Positions 25,581-37,239 of a stretch of DNA of 64,000 nt are shown here, one piece after another. The stretch spans positions 2,480,001-2,544,000 of the forward strand of contig NZ_KI912532.1 of assembly GCF_000519045.1 (NCBI RefSeq). Direction: 5' to 3'. A program made the position numbers and the translations under genes. The DNA comes from Dechloromonas agitata is5 (lineage in GTDB: Bacteria > Pseudomonadota > Gammaproteobacteria > Burkholderiales > Rhodocyclaceae). Position 1 is the stretch's first letter. The number at the start of each line of letters is the position of its first letter. Under the pieces are notes generated by a model, which searched no databases, was not told the origin of the DNA, and saw only the letters and a list, made by a program, of their open reading frames with translations.

Positions 25581-26063
25581 TTATTTCTGCGGCGGCGGGC
25601 CGCCGGCCGGACCGCGACGGCCCTGGCGTCCCCATTGCGTCTGCTCGTCGAAGGTCTTCTTCTGCTCCGGCGTCAGCTGGGCGTAGAAGTCCTTCATGGC
25701 GGCGACGTGCTGGCTCATCGCTTCCTGATGCTGTTTCTGCCATTCCAGCATCTTCTCGGCGCGCTCTGGCGCTGTCAGCGTGCTGAAGTCGACCGGGTCG
25801 GGGCGCTTGGCGTTTCCGGCAAACGGGTGGGATTCCTGGAATTTCGTCCAGGCGCCTTCCTGTTGCGGCGTCAGCTTCAGCGCGTCGTGCAGGCGCTGCT
25901 GGTGCATCTTCATGCGGTCGGCGAAGCGGCCTTCGGCATAACGACCGCCCATCGGGCCATCACCCCAGCAGCCGCCACGCTGGGCGAAGCTCGGGGCGGA
26001 CATGACAGCGGCGCTGGCTCCCAGCACCAGGGCGGCAATACGCAGTTTTTTGTTGTTCAACAT
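25581..26063 (-). CDS. Spy/CpxP-type periplasmic chaperone (LTxxQ family)
   Basis: The 160-aa product has a signal peptide ending SFAQ and two LTxxQ motifs (LKLTPQQEGAW near 65, AQLTPEQKKTF near 130) in a helical, Met/Gln-rich body, with a Gly/Pro-rich tail. Spy/CpxP proteins protect periplasmic proteins under envelope stress, often induced by copper or other metals. AAGGAG precedes the ATG at 26063. It is its own unit, closed by a terminator. Confidence 0.88.
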   Translation of the reverse strand: MLNNKKLRIAALVLGASAAVMSAPSFAQRGGCWGDGPMGGRYAEGRFADRMKMHQQRLHDALKLTPQQEGAWTKFQESHPFAGNAKRPDPVDFSTLTAPERAEKMLEWQKQHQEAMSQHVAAMKDFYAQLTPEQKKTFDEQTQWGRQGRRGPAGGPPPQK

Positions 26064-26268
26064 GGTGGACTCCTTGATGGTGAAGGCGGGACATTCCGCG
26101 CTGGAAACCATTAGAGCGCACACATGTAATTCAGCTATTTCCGTCCGGGGGGAAAGTGTTGCAAGCTGTTTCAGGTGTCAGGCTGAGAGAGCGTGAAGAA
26201 CATTCACCGCCAAGGCGCGAAGGCGCAAAGGGGGCGCCAAGGAAAAGCGCAGGAAACAATCCGGGTGC

Positions 26269-28218
<1,950 letters not shown>

Positions 28219-28331
28219 GCGGAACCTGAGCTTGGGTGATAATGTCTGTTGGCCACGCCAGCGCGGCGCGGACCGCGATTCTACCCGCCGCCGCGCCGGC
28301 CGTAATCACTATTCAGCCAAGGAATTCCCCG

Positions 28332-28982
28332 ATGAACATCGCCCAAATCGCCACGACCCGCCGTACCTGCAAAGCCTTCGATCCGCAGCGCAAGATTCCC
28401 GATGCCGTGATGGCCGACCTGCGCACCGTGTTGCGCTTCGCGCCGGCTTCGGTCAACTCGCAGCCCTGGCATTTCGTCGTTGCCGCCAGCGACGAAGGCA
28501 AGGCGAAGATCGCCGCCACGCTGGCCGGCAACTATGCCTACAACGCGCCGAAGGTGGCCCGGTGTTCGCATGCCGTGGTGTTCTGCGCCAGAACCGATCT
28601 CGACGAGGCCCACCTGGCGGCCCTGCTTGCCCAGGAAGAAGCCGATGGCCGCTTCCCGATGCCGGAGGGCAAGACCATGCAGAGCAATGCCCGCAATTTC
28701 TACGTCAAGTCGCACCAGGACAAGCAGGATCTTGACGCCTGGGTCGATCGCCAGGTCTACATCGCCCTCGGCAACCTGTTGCTGGCCGCCGGGGCACTGG
28801 GGGTCGATGCCTGCCCGATGGAAGGGATCGATACCGAAGCCGTCGATGCGGCGCTCGGCCTGCACGCCCAGGGGTTGCGTAGCGTGCTGATCGTCGCGCT
28901 CGGCTACAGTGCTGAGGACGACTTCAACGCCCGGCTGCCCAAGTCGCGCCTGCCGGAAGCCCGCATCTTTACCGATATCTGA
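28332..28982 (+). CDS. NfsB-like oxygen-insensitive NAD(P)H nitroreductase
   Basis: The 216-aa flavoprotein has the FMN-binding N terminus (ATTRRTCKAFDPQRKIP), SVNSQPWHFVV, and the C-terminal MEGID and ALGYSAEDDF segments typical of NfsB. It reduces nitroaromatics, quinones or flavins with NAD(P)H. The ATG at 28332 gives the standard family N terminus; further upstream in-frame codons would run into the parE promoter region. It is divergent from parE. Confidence 0.9.
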   Translation: MNIAQIATTRRTCKAFDPQRKIPDAVMADLRTVLRFAPASVNSQPWHFVVAASDEGKAKIAATLAGNYAYNAPKVARCSHAVVFCARTDLDEAHLAALLAQEEADGRFPMPEGKTMQSNARNFYVKSHQDKQDLDAWVDRQVYIALGNLLLAAGALGVDACPMEGIDTEAVDAALGLHAQGLRSVLIVALGYSAEDDFNARLPKSRLPEARIFTDI

Positions 28983-29034
28983 CGCGGCTGCCGGATGGCA
29001 TAATTGGTGTTTTCCGGCAAGCGAGGGGCAGGTC

Positions 29035-29229
29035 ATGGATGTTCAACCGGCAGAGCCAAAGACACCGCAGCGTGTGCGCGGTATCGACCGCCGATCCCGT
29101 AACCGGGTCGAGCCGCCCCCCTTCATGACGCGCAACGGCCTGGTCTTCGAGGAGCGCCGTTCGCCCTTCGATCGCCGGGCCAGTTGGTTGCGCGAGTATT
29201 CCTTCGATCTCGTCACACCCTCTTGCTGA
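29035..29229 (+). CDS. 64-aa basic protein of unknown function
   Basis: The product is rich in Arg and Pro (GIDRRSRNRVEPPP, RRSPFDRRASW) and has no signal peptide or membrane helix. It starts at the ATG at 29035 with a weak GAGGGGCAGG upstream. It lies 52 bp after the nitroreductase gene and 50 bp before the DUF808 gene on the same strand. Short proteins with repeated ERR/DRR motifs are common in betaproteobacteria, but no function is known to me. Confidence 0.5.
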   Translation: MDVQPAEPKTPQRVRGIDRRSRNRVEPPPFMTRNGLVFEERRSPFDRRASWLREYSFDLVTPSC

Positions 29230-29279
29230 ACCTGCCGGCGCCGCACCGGCGCTGAACTGACTGCGAACGGAGACCCGCA

Positions 29280-30206
29280 ATGGCCGGTGCCAGCCTGCTC
29301 ACCCTGATCGACGACATCGCGAGCGTTCTGGACGATGTCGCCATCCTGACCAAGGTCGCTGCCAAGAAAACAGCAGGTGTGCTGGGCGACGACCTGGCGC
29401 TGAATGCCCAGCAGGTGGCCGGCGTAGCGGCCGAACGCGAGCTGCCGGTGGTCTGGGCGGTGGCGGTCGGTTCGATCAGGAACAAGCTGATCCTCGTGCC
29501 GGCGGCACTGGCGATCAGCGCCTTCATCCCATGGGCCGTCATGCCGCTGCTCATGCTCGGCGGCTTCTACCTGTGCCTGGAGGGTGTCGAGAAACTGCTG
29601 CACAAATGGCTGCACAGTGCGGAAGATGACGCCGCACACCACGCCCAGGAAGTCGCTGCGCTGGCCGATGCCGACATCGACCTGGCCGCATTCGAAGCCG
29701 ACAAGATCAAGGGGGCCATCCGCACCGATTTCGTGTTGTCGGCAGAAATCATCGTCATCGCGCTCGGCACCGTCGCCGAGCAGCCCTTCCTGTCGCAACT
29801 GGCGGTACTGTCCGGCATCGGGGTGATCATGACCGTCGGCGTGTATGGCATCGTCGCCGGCATCGTCAAGATGGACGACGTCGGCGCTTGGTTGTTGCTG
29901 AAAGGGTCGGGACTGGCGAAATTGATCGGCAAGGGCTTGTTGCTGGCGGCGCCGAAGCTGATGCGCCTGCTGACCGTGCTCGGCACGGCGGCGATGTTTC
30001 TGGTCGGCGGCAGCATCCTGGCGCACGGTGTGCCGCCGCTGCACCATGCCATCGAACACTGGGCCGAACTGGCCGGCCCGGGGAGCAGCCTGGCCGGCAT
30101 GCTGCTCGACGCCCTGGTTGGCGTGGCCGGCGGGGCTCTGGCCCTGCTCGGCCTCAAGACGTTTGCGGTGGGCCGTCGGCTACTGACGGGGGGAGCGAAG
30201 GCGTGA
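29280..30206 (+). CDS. DUF808 (YedI-like) inner-membrane protein
   Basis: The 308-aa product matches the DUF808 family: start [21 protein letters not shown], then [35 protein letters not shown], and several membrane helices; the middle carries EKLLHKWLH and a hydrophilic charged loop. The family is widespread and of unknown function. Its stop overlaps the GTG start of the next gene (GTGA), so the two are translationally coupled. Confidence 0.88.
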   Translation: MAGASLLTLIDDIASVLDDVAILTKVAAKKTAGVLGDDLALNAQQVAGVAAERELPVVWAVAVGSIRNKLILVPAALAISAFIPWAVMPLLMLGGFYLCLEGVEKLLHKWLHSAEDDAAHHAQEVAALADADIDLAAFEADKIKGAIRTDFVLSAEIIVIALGTVAEQPFLSQLAVLSGIGVIMTVGVYGIVAGIVKMDDVGAWLLLKGSGLAKLIGKGLLLAAPKLMRLLTVLGTAAMFLVGGSILAHGVPPLHHAIEHWAELAGPGSSLAGMLLDALVGVAGGALALLGLKTFAVGRRLLTGGAKA

Positions 30207-31255
30207 GCAAGGCGTTGCGGTTGTCGGAAAAGTGGTTCCGTCTCGGCTTGTGGCTGGTCGCCTTCGTTTTCGCCAGCTTCCTGATTGGACTGGGCGGCAA
30301 TATCGTCGCCAACCTGCCCAAGGTCGAGCAGCGCTACACGCTCGATGACTTCATCGACAAGCCGGCCGCCGACACGCTGCGTGCCGAACTACGCGGCCTG
30401 CAGGAACAACGGCAGGCCGCCCAGGATGCGCACGACCAGGCGCAACTCAAATTCAACGGAGCACGGGCCAATTCGCAGGCCGCGCGCGATACCTTCAACA
30501 ACTGGCTGGCCACCCGCCATGCCACCAGGCGGGCGGAGCAGGACAGCGAACTGATCGAGCGGACACAGGCGCTCGACGCACTGAAGATCCTCGAACGCAA
30601 GGCGCAGGCCGATGTCGAGCGCCAGCAGCAGGCGTTGCTCGATGCCCGGCAGGCCGAAGCGCGAGCGCAACGCACTCTGCAGGCATTGCAGAGCGCCGCC
30701 TCGGAAAAGCTCGGTGTCGAATTGCGCCAGCAGGAACTCCGCGTCTTCGGCTACCGGCTGGCCCTGACCCTGCCGCTACTCGCCGTCGCCGGCTGGCTGT
30801 TCGCCCGCAAGCGGCAAAGCACCTGGTGGCCCTTCGTCTGGGGCTTCATCTACTTTGCGCTGTTCGCCTTCTTTGTCGAACTGGTCCCCTACATTCCGAG
30901 CTATGGCGGCTGGGTGCGCTACGTGGTCGGTATCGCGATCACCGTGCTGGTCGGCCGCTACGCCATCGTCGCGCTGAACCGCTATCTCGAGCGACAGAAG
31001 CAGGCCGAAGCCATGCCGGATGTCGAGCGGCGGAAGGAACTCAGCTACGACACGGCGCTGGCGCGACTGGCCAAGAAAGTCTGCCCGGGCTGCGAGCGCC
31101 CGGTCGATCTGGCCAATACGGCCATCGACTACTGTCCGCATTGCGGCATCTGCCTGTTCGATCGTTGCGGCAAGTGCTCGCAACGCAAGAGCGCGTTCTC
31201 CCGTTTCTGCCACGCTTGCGGAACAGCAAGCAGCGAGGGGCGGGCAGCTTCCTGA
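30203..31255 (+). CDS. Membrane protein with coiled coil and C-terminal zinc ribbon
   Basis: The 350-aa protein starts at a GTG overlapping the DUF808 stop. It has a membrane helix near 15-35, a long charged coiled coil (about 50-185, rich in Ala, Gln, Glu, Arg), three more helices (about 190-270) and a C-terminal zinc-ribbon domain with four cysteine pairs (CPGC, CPHC, CGKC, CHAC). The function is unknown; coupling to DUF808 suggests they work together in the membrane. The domain mix (membrane, coiled coil, zinc ribbon) is unusual. Confidence 0.8.
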   Translation: MSKALRLSEKWFRLGLWLVAFVFASFLIGLGGNIVANLPKVEQRYTLDDFIDKPAADTLRAELRGLQEQRQAAQDAHDQAQLKFNGARANSQAARDTFNNWLATRHATRRAEQDSELIERTQALDALKILERKAQADVERQQQALLDARQAEARAQRTLQALQSAASEKLGVELRQQELRVFGYRLALTLPLLAVAGWLFARKRQSTWWPFVWGFIYFALFAFFVELVPYIPSYGGWVRYVVGIAITVLVGRYAIVALNRYLERQKQAEAMPDVERRKELSYDTALARLAKKVCPGCERPVDLANTAIDYCPHCGICLFDRCGKCSQRKSAFSRFCHACGTASSEGRAAS

Positions 31256-31268
31256 TGGCGCTGCCCGC
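31240..31268. terminator. Hairpin between convergent zinc-ribbon gene and serB
   Basis: A perfect 9-bp stem GCGGGCAGC/GCTGCCCGC with an 11-base loop spans the zinc-ribbon stop codon. It has no T run, so it is a weak intrinsic terminator at best. Confidence 0.4.
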
Positions 31269-31272
31269 GCGG

Positions 31273-32115
31273 CTACGACTCGAATAGATTGAGCAGCGAG
31301 TCGAGGCCGCCGAAGTTGATGGCGACATCGGCCTTGGCGCGGGTTGCCGGTTTGGCGTGGAAGGCCACCGACAGGCCGGCCTGGGCCATCATCATCAGGT
31401 CGTTGGCGCCGTCGCCGCAGGCGATGACCTGTTCCTTCCTCAAGCCGAGTTCGTCGGTCAGGCGGGCAATATGGTGGGCTTTGGCCGACGCGTCGACGAT
31501 GTCGCCGACGACCTTGCCGGTCAGCTTGCCGCCGGAGATTTCGAGCTCGTTCGAGGTGGCGAAGTCGAAACCCAGTTCGATGCGCAGGCGCTCGGTAAAG
31601 TACGTGAAGCCGCCGGACAGGATGGCGGTGCGCAGGCCGGCGTTCTGGCAGGCTTCGAGTAGTTCGCGGGCGCCGTGCGAGAGGAGCAGGCGTTCGCCAT
31701 AGACGCGGGCGAGGACGCGGGCATCCAGCCCGGCGAGGAGGGCCAGGCGGCGGCGCAGGCTCTCCCGGTAGTCGATTTCGCCGCGCATGGCGGCTTCGGT
31801 GACTTCCGATACCTCGGCCTTCTTGCCGGCGAAGTCGGCCAGTTCGTCGATGCATTCGATGGTGATCAGCGTCGAATCCATGTCGAAGCAGATCAGGCCG
31901 AAATCGGAAAGCTTCTTGCCGGGCTGGGCGAAGGCCCAGTCGAGCTTCTCGGCTTCGATGAGCGGGATCAAGGCATCGAATTCGGGGGTCCGCATCGCCT
32001 CTTTCAGGCAGACCACCTGCGGCGGACGGGGCTCAACGGCGCTGGCGCCGGTAGCCGTAACGATGCGTTCGAGCAGGAAAGTGGGCAGGGCGCCGCCCTG
32101 GATGATGAGGTTCAT
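31273..32115 (-). CDS. serB: Phosphoserine phosphatase
   Basis: The 280-aa HAD enzyme catalyses the last step of serine synthesis. Motif I is FDMDSTLITIECIDELAD (nucleophile Asp plus general acid Asp), motif II is SGGFTYF, and motif III/IV is ACGDGANDLMM. The first 80 or so residues form an N-terminal extension (MNLIIQGGALPTFLLERIV) like the regulatory part of long bacterial SerB. It lies upstream of no other gene in the direction of transcription, and is preceded by the Cdd1-like gene 6 bp upstream. Confidence 0.93.
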   Translation of the reverse strand: MNLIIQGGALPTFLLERIVTATGASAVEPRPPQVVCLKEAMRTPEFDALIPLIEAEKLDWAFAQPGKKLSDFGLICFDMDSTLITIECIDELADFAGKKAEVSEVTEAAMRGEIDYRESLRRRLALLAGLDARVLARVYGERLLLSHGARELLEACQNAGLRTAILSGGFTYFTERLRIELGFDFATSNELEISGGKLTGKVVGDIVDASAKAHHIARLTDELGLRKEQVIACGDGANDLMMMAQAGLSVAFHAKPATRAKADVAINFGGLDSLLNLFES

Positions 32116-32121
32116 GGTGGT

Positions 32122-32421
32122 TCAGCGTGGTTCATCCCGCTGCCGGATGGCTTTGCGTTGTGCCGTGTAATGCCACCACGGCCGCGCCTCGTCGCCTTCC
32201 ATGAAGCGGGTGATTGAGAGGAAAACGTCGATCACACAAGGGTCCTGGCGGTACCCGGTGATCGAACAGAGCTGGTCGTAGAGCGCGAAGGCATCCCGCC
32301 CTTTCAACTGTTCCGGCGAGTCGATGCCCAGGCGGTGCAGGTCGGCGGCCACGGCGGGCCCGACATTCGGCAGGTCAGTCAGCGTCCTGATCCTGTCGCG
32401 CACCACCTTGGCTGGGTTCAT
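32122..32421 (-). CDS. Cdd1-like helix-hairpin-helix protein
   Basis: The 99-aa product resembles the small Cdd1/pathogenicity-locus family: LPNVGPAVAADLHRLGI is a helix-hairpin-helix, followed by LYDQLCSITGYRQDPCVIDVF and PWWHYTAQRK. It may bind DNA, but its function is unknown. It sits between aroG and serB on the same strand with gaps of 13 and 6 bp. Confidence 0.8.
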   Translation of the reverse strand: MNPAKVVRDRIRTLTDLPNVGPAVAADLHRLGIDSPEQLKGRDAFALYDQLCSITGYRQDPCVIDVFLSITRFMEGDEARPWWHYTAQRKAIRQRDEPR

Positions 32422-32434
32422 CGGGCTGGAGGGG

Positions 32435-33508
32435 TTAGCTCAGCCGTTCCGGCAGGACGTCGCGGAGCAGCACGGCGGCGTCGCGGATGGTTTTTTCGGT
32501 GGTTTCCCAGCCGATGCAGCCGTCGGTGACCGAACAGCCGTATTTCAGCTGCTTCAGATCAGCCGGAATCGGCTGGTTGCCAGCTTCGATATTGGATTCG
32601 ATCATCACGCCAAGGATCGACTTGTTGCCGGCGCGGATCTGGTTAACGACGTCGGCCATGACCAGCGGCTGCAGTTCCGGTTTCTTGGAACTATTGGCGT
32701 GCGAGCAGTCGACGACGATGTTGGCCGGCAGCTTGGCCTTGGCGATGGCGGCTTCAGCCATGGCGATCGAGACGGTGTCGTAGTTCGGGCCGGATTCACC
32801 GCCACGCAGCACGATGTGGCCGTGCGGGTTGCCGGTCGTCCGTACGATGGCGACGCGCCCTTCGTTGTTCAGGCCGAGGAAGGAGTGCGGGCGCGAGGCG
32901 GAGAGGATGGCGTTGGTGGCCACGGTCAGGTCGCCGCTGGTCGCGTTCTTGAAGCCGACCGGCGTGGACAGGCCGGACGACATCTCGCGGTGGGTCTGCG
33001 ATTCGGTGGTGCGGGCGCCGATGGCCGTCCAGGCGATGAGGTCGCCGTAGTACTGCGGGCCGTAGGGGTCGAGCGCCTCGGTGCCGGCCGGCAGACCGAT
33101 TTCGTTAACCTGGAGCAGGAATTCGCGCGCCTTCTCCATGCCGACGTTGACCTGGAAGGAGTCGTCCATGAACGGGTCGTTGATGTAGCCCTTCCAGCCG
33201 ACGGTGGTGCGCGGCTTTTCAAAATAGACGCGCATGATGATCTGCAGCGTGTCGCCGACTTCATCGGCCAGCTTCTTCAGACGATGGGCGTAATCGAGGC
33301 CAGCGACCGGATCGTGGATGGAGCAGGGGCCGACGACGACGAACAGGCGGTGATCCTTGCGATCGAGAATCTTGCGCAGCAGGTTGCGTCCGTGGCTGAC
33401 CGTTCTGGCTGCCTTGTCGGAAATCGGCAGTTTGGCGTGGATCTCGGCCGGCGTCGGCATCGAATCGAAGGCGGAGACGTTGATGTTTTCGAGGTTGGGG
33501 GTCGTCAT
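32435..33508 (-). CDS. aroG: 3-deoxy-7-phosphoheptulonate (DAHP) synthase, class I
   Basis: The 357-aa enzyme joins phosphoenolpyruvate and erythrose 4-phosphate, the entry to aromatic amino-acid synthesis. It has VVVGPCSIHDP (metal and PEP site), MRVYFEKPRTTVGWKGYIND, GARTTESQTHREM, DCSHANSSKK and GVMIESN. The N-terminal stretch suits feedback-regulated AroF/G/H enzymes; the specific effector cannot be told. The start overlaps the mfd stop by 4 bp (ATGA). Confidence 0.94.
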   Translation of the reverse strand: MTTPNLENINVSAFDSMPTPAEIHAKLPISDKAARTVSHGRNLLRKILDRKDHRLFVVVGPCSIHDPVAGLDYAHRLKKLADEVGDTLQIIMRVYFEKPRTTVGWKGYINDPFMDDSFQVNVGMEKAREFLLQVNEIGLPAGTEALDPYGPQYYGDLIAWTAIGARTTESQTHREMSSGLSTPVGFKNATSGDLTVATNAILSASRPHSFLGLNNEGRVAIVRTTGNPHGHIVLRGGESGPNYDTVSIAMAEAAIAKAKLPANIVVDCSHANSSKKPELQPLVMADVVNQIRAGNKSILGVMIESNIEAGNQPIPADLKQLKYGCSVTDGCIGWETTEKTIRDAAVLLRDVLPERLS

Positions 33509-36500
33509 TTGGTCAGCTCGCGAATCATGTCCTTCACTGCGGCAACCTTGTCGTTCAAGGCTGGGCAGTGGCGTGAAAGGGAAATTTTATCCTGTCCGGC
33601 TAATTTATAGGCCCGGTTATTCTGGATCAAATGAATAATCCTGATCGGGTCGATGGGCGGATTTTTCGAGAATTCCGGGCTGAACTGGATGGTGACCTGG
33701 TCGGCCGAGGCATCCAGCTTCTGGATCAGCAGCGGCTTGACCATCAGGCGCAGGCGGTGGGTGGCGATCAGCGACTGGCCCTGCAGCGGCAGTTCGCCGA
33801 AGCGGTCGATCAACTCTTCCTGCATGGCGTCGATCTCTTCCGCCGTTTCGCAGTTGGCCAGGCGCTTGTACAGCGTCAGGCGCTCATGCACGTCCGGGCA
33901 GTAGGCGTCGGGCAGCAGGGCCGGCGTGCGCAGGTTGATCTCGCTGCTGACGCCGAGCGGCTGCGTCAGGTCGATGTTGTCCAGGTTCTTGCCCTGTTTC
34001 AGGTGGGCGACGGCACGGTTCAGCATGTCGGCGAAGACATTGAAGCCGACCTCCTGCATCTCGCCGGACTGGCTGTCGCCCAGCACCTCGCCGGCACCAC
34101 GGATTTCCAGGTCGTGCATGGCGAGGAAGAAGCCCGCGCCGAGTTCCTCGGACATCTGGATCGCCTCCAGGCGTTGCTTGGCCTGCTTGGTCATCGCCTT
34201 TTCATCCTGCACCAGCAGGTAGGCGTAGGCCTGGTGGTGCGAACGGCCGACGCGGCCACGCAACTGGTGCAACTGGGCCAAGCCGAACTTCTCCGAGCGA
34301 TTGATCAGGATGGTGTTGGCGTGCGGGTTGTCGATGCCGGTCTCGATGATGGTCGTGCACAGCAGCAGGTTGGCGCGCTGGCTGGTGAAGTCGCGCATCA
34401 CGCGCTCCAGCTCGCGTTCGTTCATCTGGCCGTGGCCGATGACGATGCGCGCCTCGGGCACCAGCTTTTCGAGCTTTTCCCGCATGTTCTCGATGGTGTC
34501 GACCTCGTTGTGCAGGAAATACACCTGTCCGCCGCGCTTCAGTTCGCGCAGCACGGCTTCTCGGATGATGCCGTCGGAGAATTTCGAGACGAAGGTCTTG
34601 ATCGCCAGGCGCTTCTGCGGCGCGGTGGCGATCACCGAGAAGTCGCGCAGGCCTTCCATCGACATGGCCAGCGTGCGCGGGATCGGCGTCGCGGTCAGCG
34701 TCAGCACATCCACCTCGGCGCGCATGGCCTTCAGCGTTTCCTTCTGGCGCACGCCAAAGCGGTGTTCCTCGTCGATGATGACGAGGCCCAGGCGGTCGAA
34801 CTTCACGTCCTTGCCGATCAGCTTGTGCGTGCCGATGATGATGTCGATCTTGCCTTCGGAGAGCTCCTTCAAGGCCTGCGCCGATTCCTTGGCGGTCTTG
34901 AAGCGGGAGATTTCCGCCACTTTCACCGGCCAATCGGCAAAGCGGTCGACGAAGGTCTGGTAATGCTGCTCGCAGAGCAGCGTGGTCGGGCACAGCACGG
35001 CCACCTGCTTGCCGCCCGCGACGGCACAGAAAGCGGCGCGCAGCGCCACCTCGGTCTTGCCAAAGCCGACATCGCCGCAGACCAGGCGGTCCATCGGCTT
35101 GCCCGACTTCATGTCTTCGATCACGGCGGCGATGGCCTGCGCCTGATCGGCGGTCTCCTCGAAGCCAAAGCCGTCGGCGAAGGCTTCGTAGTCATTCTCG
35201 CCAAACTCGAAGGCGTGGCCCTGGCGGGCGGCGCGGGCGGCGTAGAGCGCCAGCAGTTCGGCGGCGGTATCCCGTGCCTGCTCGGCCGCCTTGCGCTTGG
35301 CCTTTTCCCACTGGCCGGAGCCGAGCGTGTGCAGCGGCGCCGCATCCGGCTCGGCGCCGGAATAGCGCGAAATCACGTGCAGCTGCGCCACCGGCACGAA
35401 AAGCTTGGCCTCGTTGGCGTAATGCAATTCGAGGAATTCCTGCTCGCCGGTGCCAAGATCCATGCGCACCAGGCCCTGGTAGCGGCCGATGCCGTGGCTC
35501 TCATGCACCACCGGGTCGCCGACCTTGAGTTCGGTGAGGTCCTTCAGCCAGTTGTCGAAACTGGCCTTGCGCGCGGCTTCGCGCCGGGTGCGGCGCGGTG
35601 CGCCAGCGTACAGCTCGGTTTCGGTAATGAAGGCGAATTGTTGTCCACTCGCGGGCAGCGCAAAACCGGCGTGCAGCGGGGCCACGCCCAGCGCCAGTGG
35701 CGCACCGCCGGCGACAAAGCCGGCGAAATCGGCGCTGGCCTCAGTTTTGATGCCGTGTTCGCCCAGCATGGCGGCCAGGGTTTCGCGCCGGCCGGCCGAT
35801 TCGGCCAGCAGCAGCACGCGGCCCTTGAAGCCCGCCAAGTGGTTCTTCAGCTTGTGAAGCGGGTCTTCGGCCCGGCGGTCGACGGCGATGTCGGGCAGGG
35901 CGGTGGTTGCGGCGTCAGTTTTGTTTTCCAGCACCAGCCGGCCGTAGCCCTTGGCGGCGGTGAAGAAGGCTTCGTCGGAGAGGAAGAGTTCGTCCGGCGG
36001 CAGCAGCGGACGCGCCTTGTCGCCTTGCAGTAGCTCGTAGCGCGAGCGTGTTTCCTTCCAGAAGGCGGCAATCGCCCCCGGTGCGTCGCCATGGGTGGCG
36101 AAGACGGCATCCTTCGGCAGGTAGTCGAAAACGGTGGCCGTTTCCTCGAAGAAGAGCGGAATGTAATACTCGATGCCGGCGCTGGCGATGCCCTGCGACA
36201 CATCCTTGTAAACGCCCGACTTGGCCGGGTCGCCCTCGAAGGCCTCGCGGAACTTCTGGCGGAAGCGCGTGCGGCCCTTGTCGTCCATCGGGAATTCGCG
36301 CGCCGGCAGCAGGCGCACTTCCGGCACCGGGTAGATGGTGCGCTGGGTGTCGACGTCGAAGGTCTTGATGCTCTCGATCTCGTCGTCGAACAGATCGAGC
36401 CGGTAAGGCACGGCCGAACCCATCGGGAAGAGGTCGATCAGGCCGCCGCGAATCGAGTATTCGCCGGGCGACACCACCTGCGTGACATTGGCGTAGCCGG

Positions 36501-36957
36501 CCAGCGTGACCTGGCTGCGGAATTTCTCGGCGTCGATGCGCTCGCCCTTCTTGAAGGCGAAGGTGTAGGCCGCCATGAACTCCGGCGGGGCCAGCCGATA
36601 GACGGCAGTCGAGGCCGGCACCAGCAGGATGTCCAGCTCGCCCTGCATGGCCGCCCACAGCGTGGCCAAACGCTCGGAAACCAGGTCCTGGTGCGGCGAG
36701 AAGCTGTCGTAGGGCAGCGTTTCCCAATCCGGCAGCAGGCGGACGCGCAGCTGCGGGCCGAACCAGGGGATTTCGTCGAGCAGGCGCTGGGCATCGTTGG
36801 CATTGGCTGTGATGACGGCGAGCAACTTGCCGGGATGGCGGCTGGCAATTTCAGCCAGCGCCAGGGCATCCGAGGAACCCGCCAGGGAAGGCAGATCGAT
36901 GCGCGAACCAGCCTTGGGCAGGGCGGGGAGAGAAAGCAGGGAGGGAGAGACGGACAC
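33505..36957 (-). CDS. mfd: Transcription-repair coupling factor
   Basis: The 1150-aa ATPase displaces stalled RNA polymerase and recruits UvrA. It has the UvrB-homology N-terminal region, the polymerase-interaction domain (GDPVVHESHGIGRYQGL), and RecG-like helicase domains with Walker A GDVGFGKTEVALRAAF, DEEHRFG, TATPIPRTL and QLRGRVGRS. A C-terminal domain (UvrA-autoinhibitory) follows. It starts with GTG at 36957; length fits the family. It is the leader of mfd-aroG, and an integron lies just upstream of its start. Confidence 0.95.
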   Translation of the reverse strand: MSVSPSLLSLPALPKAGSRIDLPSLAGSSDALALAEIASRHPGKLLAVITANANDAQRLLDEIPWFGPQLRVRLLPDWETLPYDSFSPHQDLVSERLATLWAAMQGELDILLVPASTAVYRLAPPEFMAAYTFAFKKGERIDAEKFRSQVTLAGYANVTQVVSPGEYSIRGGLIDLFPMGSAVPYRLDLFDDEIESIKTFDVDTQRTIYPVPEVRLLPAREFPMDDKGRTRFRQKFREAFEGDPAKSGVYKDVSQGIASAGIEYYIPLFFEETATVFDYLPKDAVFATHGDAPGAIAAFWKETRSRYELLQGDKARPLLPPDELFLSDEAFFTAAKGYGRLVLENKTDAATTALPDIAVDRRAEDPLHKLKNHLAGFKGRVLLLAESAGRRETLAAMLGEHGIKTEASADFAGFVAGGAPLALGVAPLHAGFALPASGQQFAFITETELYAGAPRRTRREAARKASFDNWLKDLTELKVGDPVVHESHGIGRYQGLVRMDLGTGEQEFLELHYANEAKLFVPVAQLHVISRYSGAEPDAAPLHTLGSGQWEKAKRKAAEQARDTAAELLALYAARAARQGHAFEFGENDYEAFADGFGFEETADQAQAIAAVIEDMKSGKPMDRLVCGDVGFGKTEVALRAAFCAVAGGKQVAVLCPTTLLCEQHYQTFVDRFADWPVKVAEISRFKTAKESAQALKELSEGKIDIIIGTHKLIGKDVKFDRLGLVIIDEEHRFGVRQKETLKAMRAEVDVLTLTATPIPRTLAMSMEGLRDFSVIATAPQKRLAIKTFVSKFSDGIIREAVLRELKRGGQVYFLHNEVDTIENMREKLEKLVPEARIVIGHGQMNERELERVMRDFTSQRANLLLCTTIIETGIDNPHANTILINRSEKFGLAQLHQLRGRVGRSHHQAYAYLLVQDEKAMTKQAKQRLEAIQMSEELGAGFFLAMHDLEIRGAGEVLGDSQSGEMQEVGFNVFADMLNRAVAHLKQGKNLDNIDLTQPLGVSSEINLRTPALLPDAYCPDVHERLTLYKRLANCETAEEIDAMQEELIDRFGELPLQGQSLIATHRLRLMVKPLLIQKLDASADQVTIQFSPEFSKNPPIDPIRIIHLIQNNRAYKLAGQDKISLSRHCPALNDKVAAVKDMIRELTK

Positions 36958-37164
36958 TGCGAAGCGAAAAGCGTGACGGGCCTTGGATTATAGCCGCTTC
37001 GCCAGGGTGCTCTGCGCCTGCACGGATGGGTGATTACCGGGGAGGCAAATGAGCGGAATTACGAAATGGAATGTTGGTTGGGCGCTGAATTGTGTCGGGT
37101 GAATCGTCTGAAATCGACCCGAAGCCGCCCGTGACAGCTATGAAAAACTGATGCTCAACGTAGA

Positions 37165-37239
37165 GCTAACCGGCGCTGCGCGGCCTTATCGCGCAGCGTC
37201 CAGCGACCGAAGGGAGCGAGGTTGAGCGCCATGTTAGGT
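37165..37239 (-). other. attC recombination site of the distal integron cassette
   Basis: Reading on the minus strand the site runs from ACCTAAC (RYYYAAC type) at 37239 to GTTAGCT at 37165, about 75 bp. Inside is a strong imperfect palindrome with perfect arms CGCTGCGCG/CGCGCAGCG. The right core departs from GTTRRRY at one base, as expected of variable attC ends. The TAA stop of the acetyltransferase lies in its left core. Confidence 0.8.

Noticed and set aside
26190-26260. Short GGCGC-rich stretch downstream of parE, possibly an extragenic repeat
   Set aside because: The sequence resembles small repeats seen elsewhere, but only one copy is visible here and the pairing is weak.
33631-36033. 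Long plus-strand frame opposite mfd
   Set aside because: Shadow of mfd, whose helicase motifs are intact over the full length.
36958-37164. A third attC site or cassette next to mfd
   Set aside because: No paired AAC/GTT cores with an internal hairpin are visible in this stretch, so the array seems to end at 37165.
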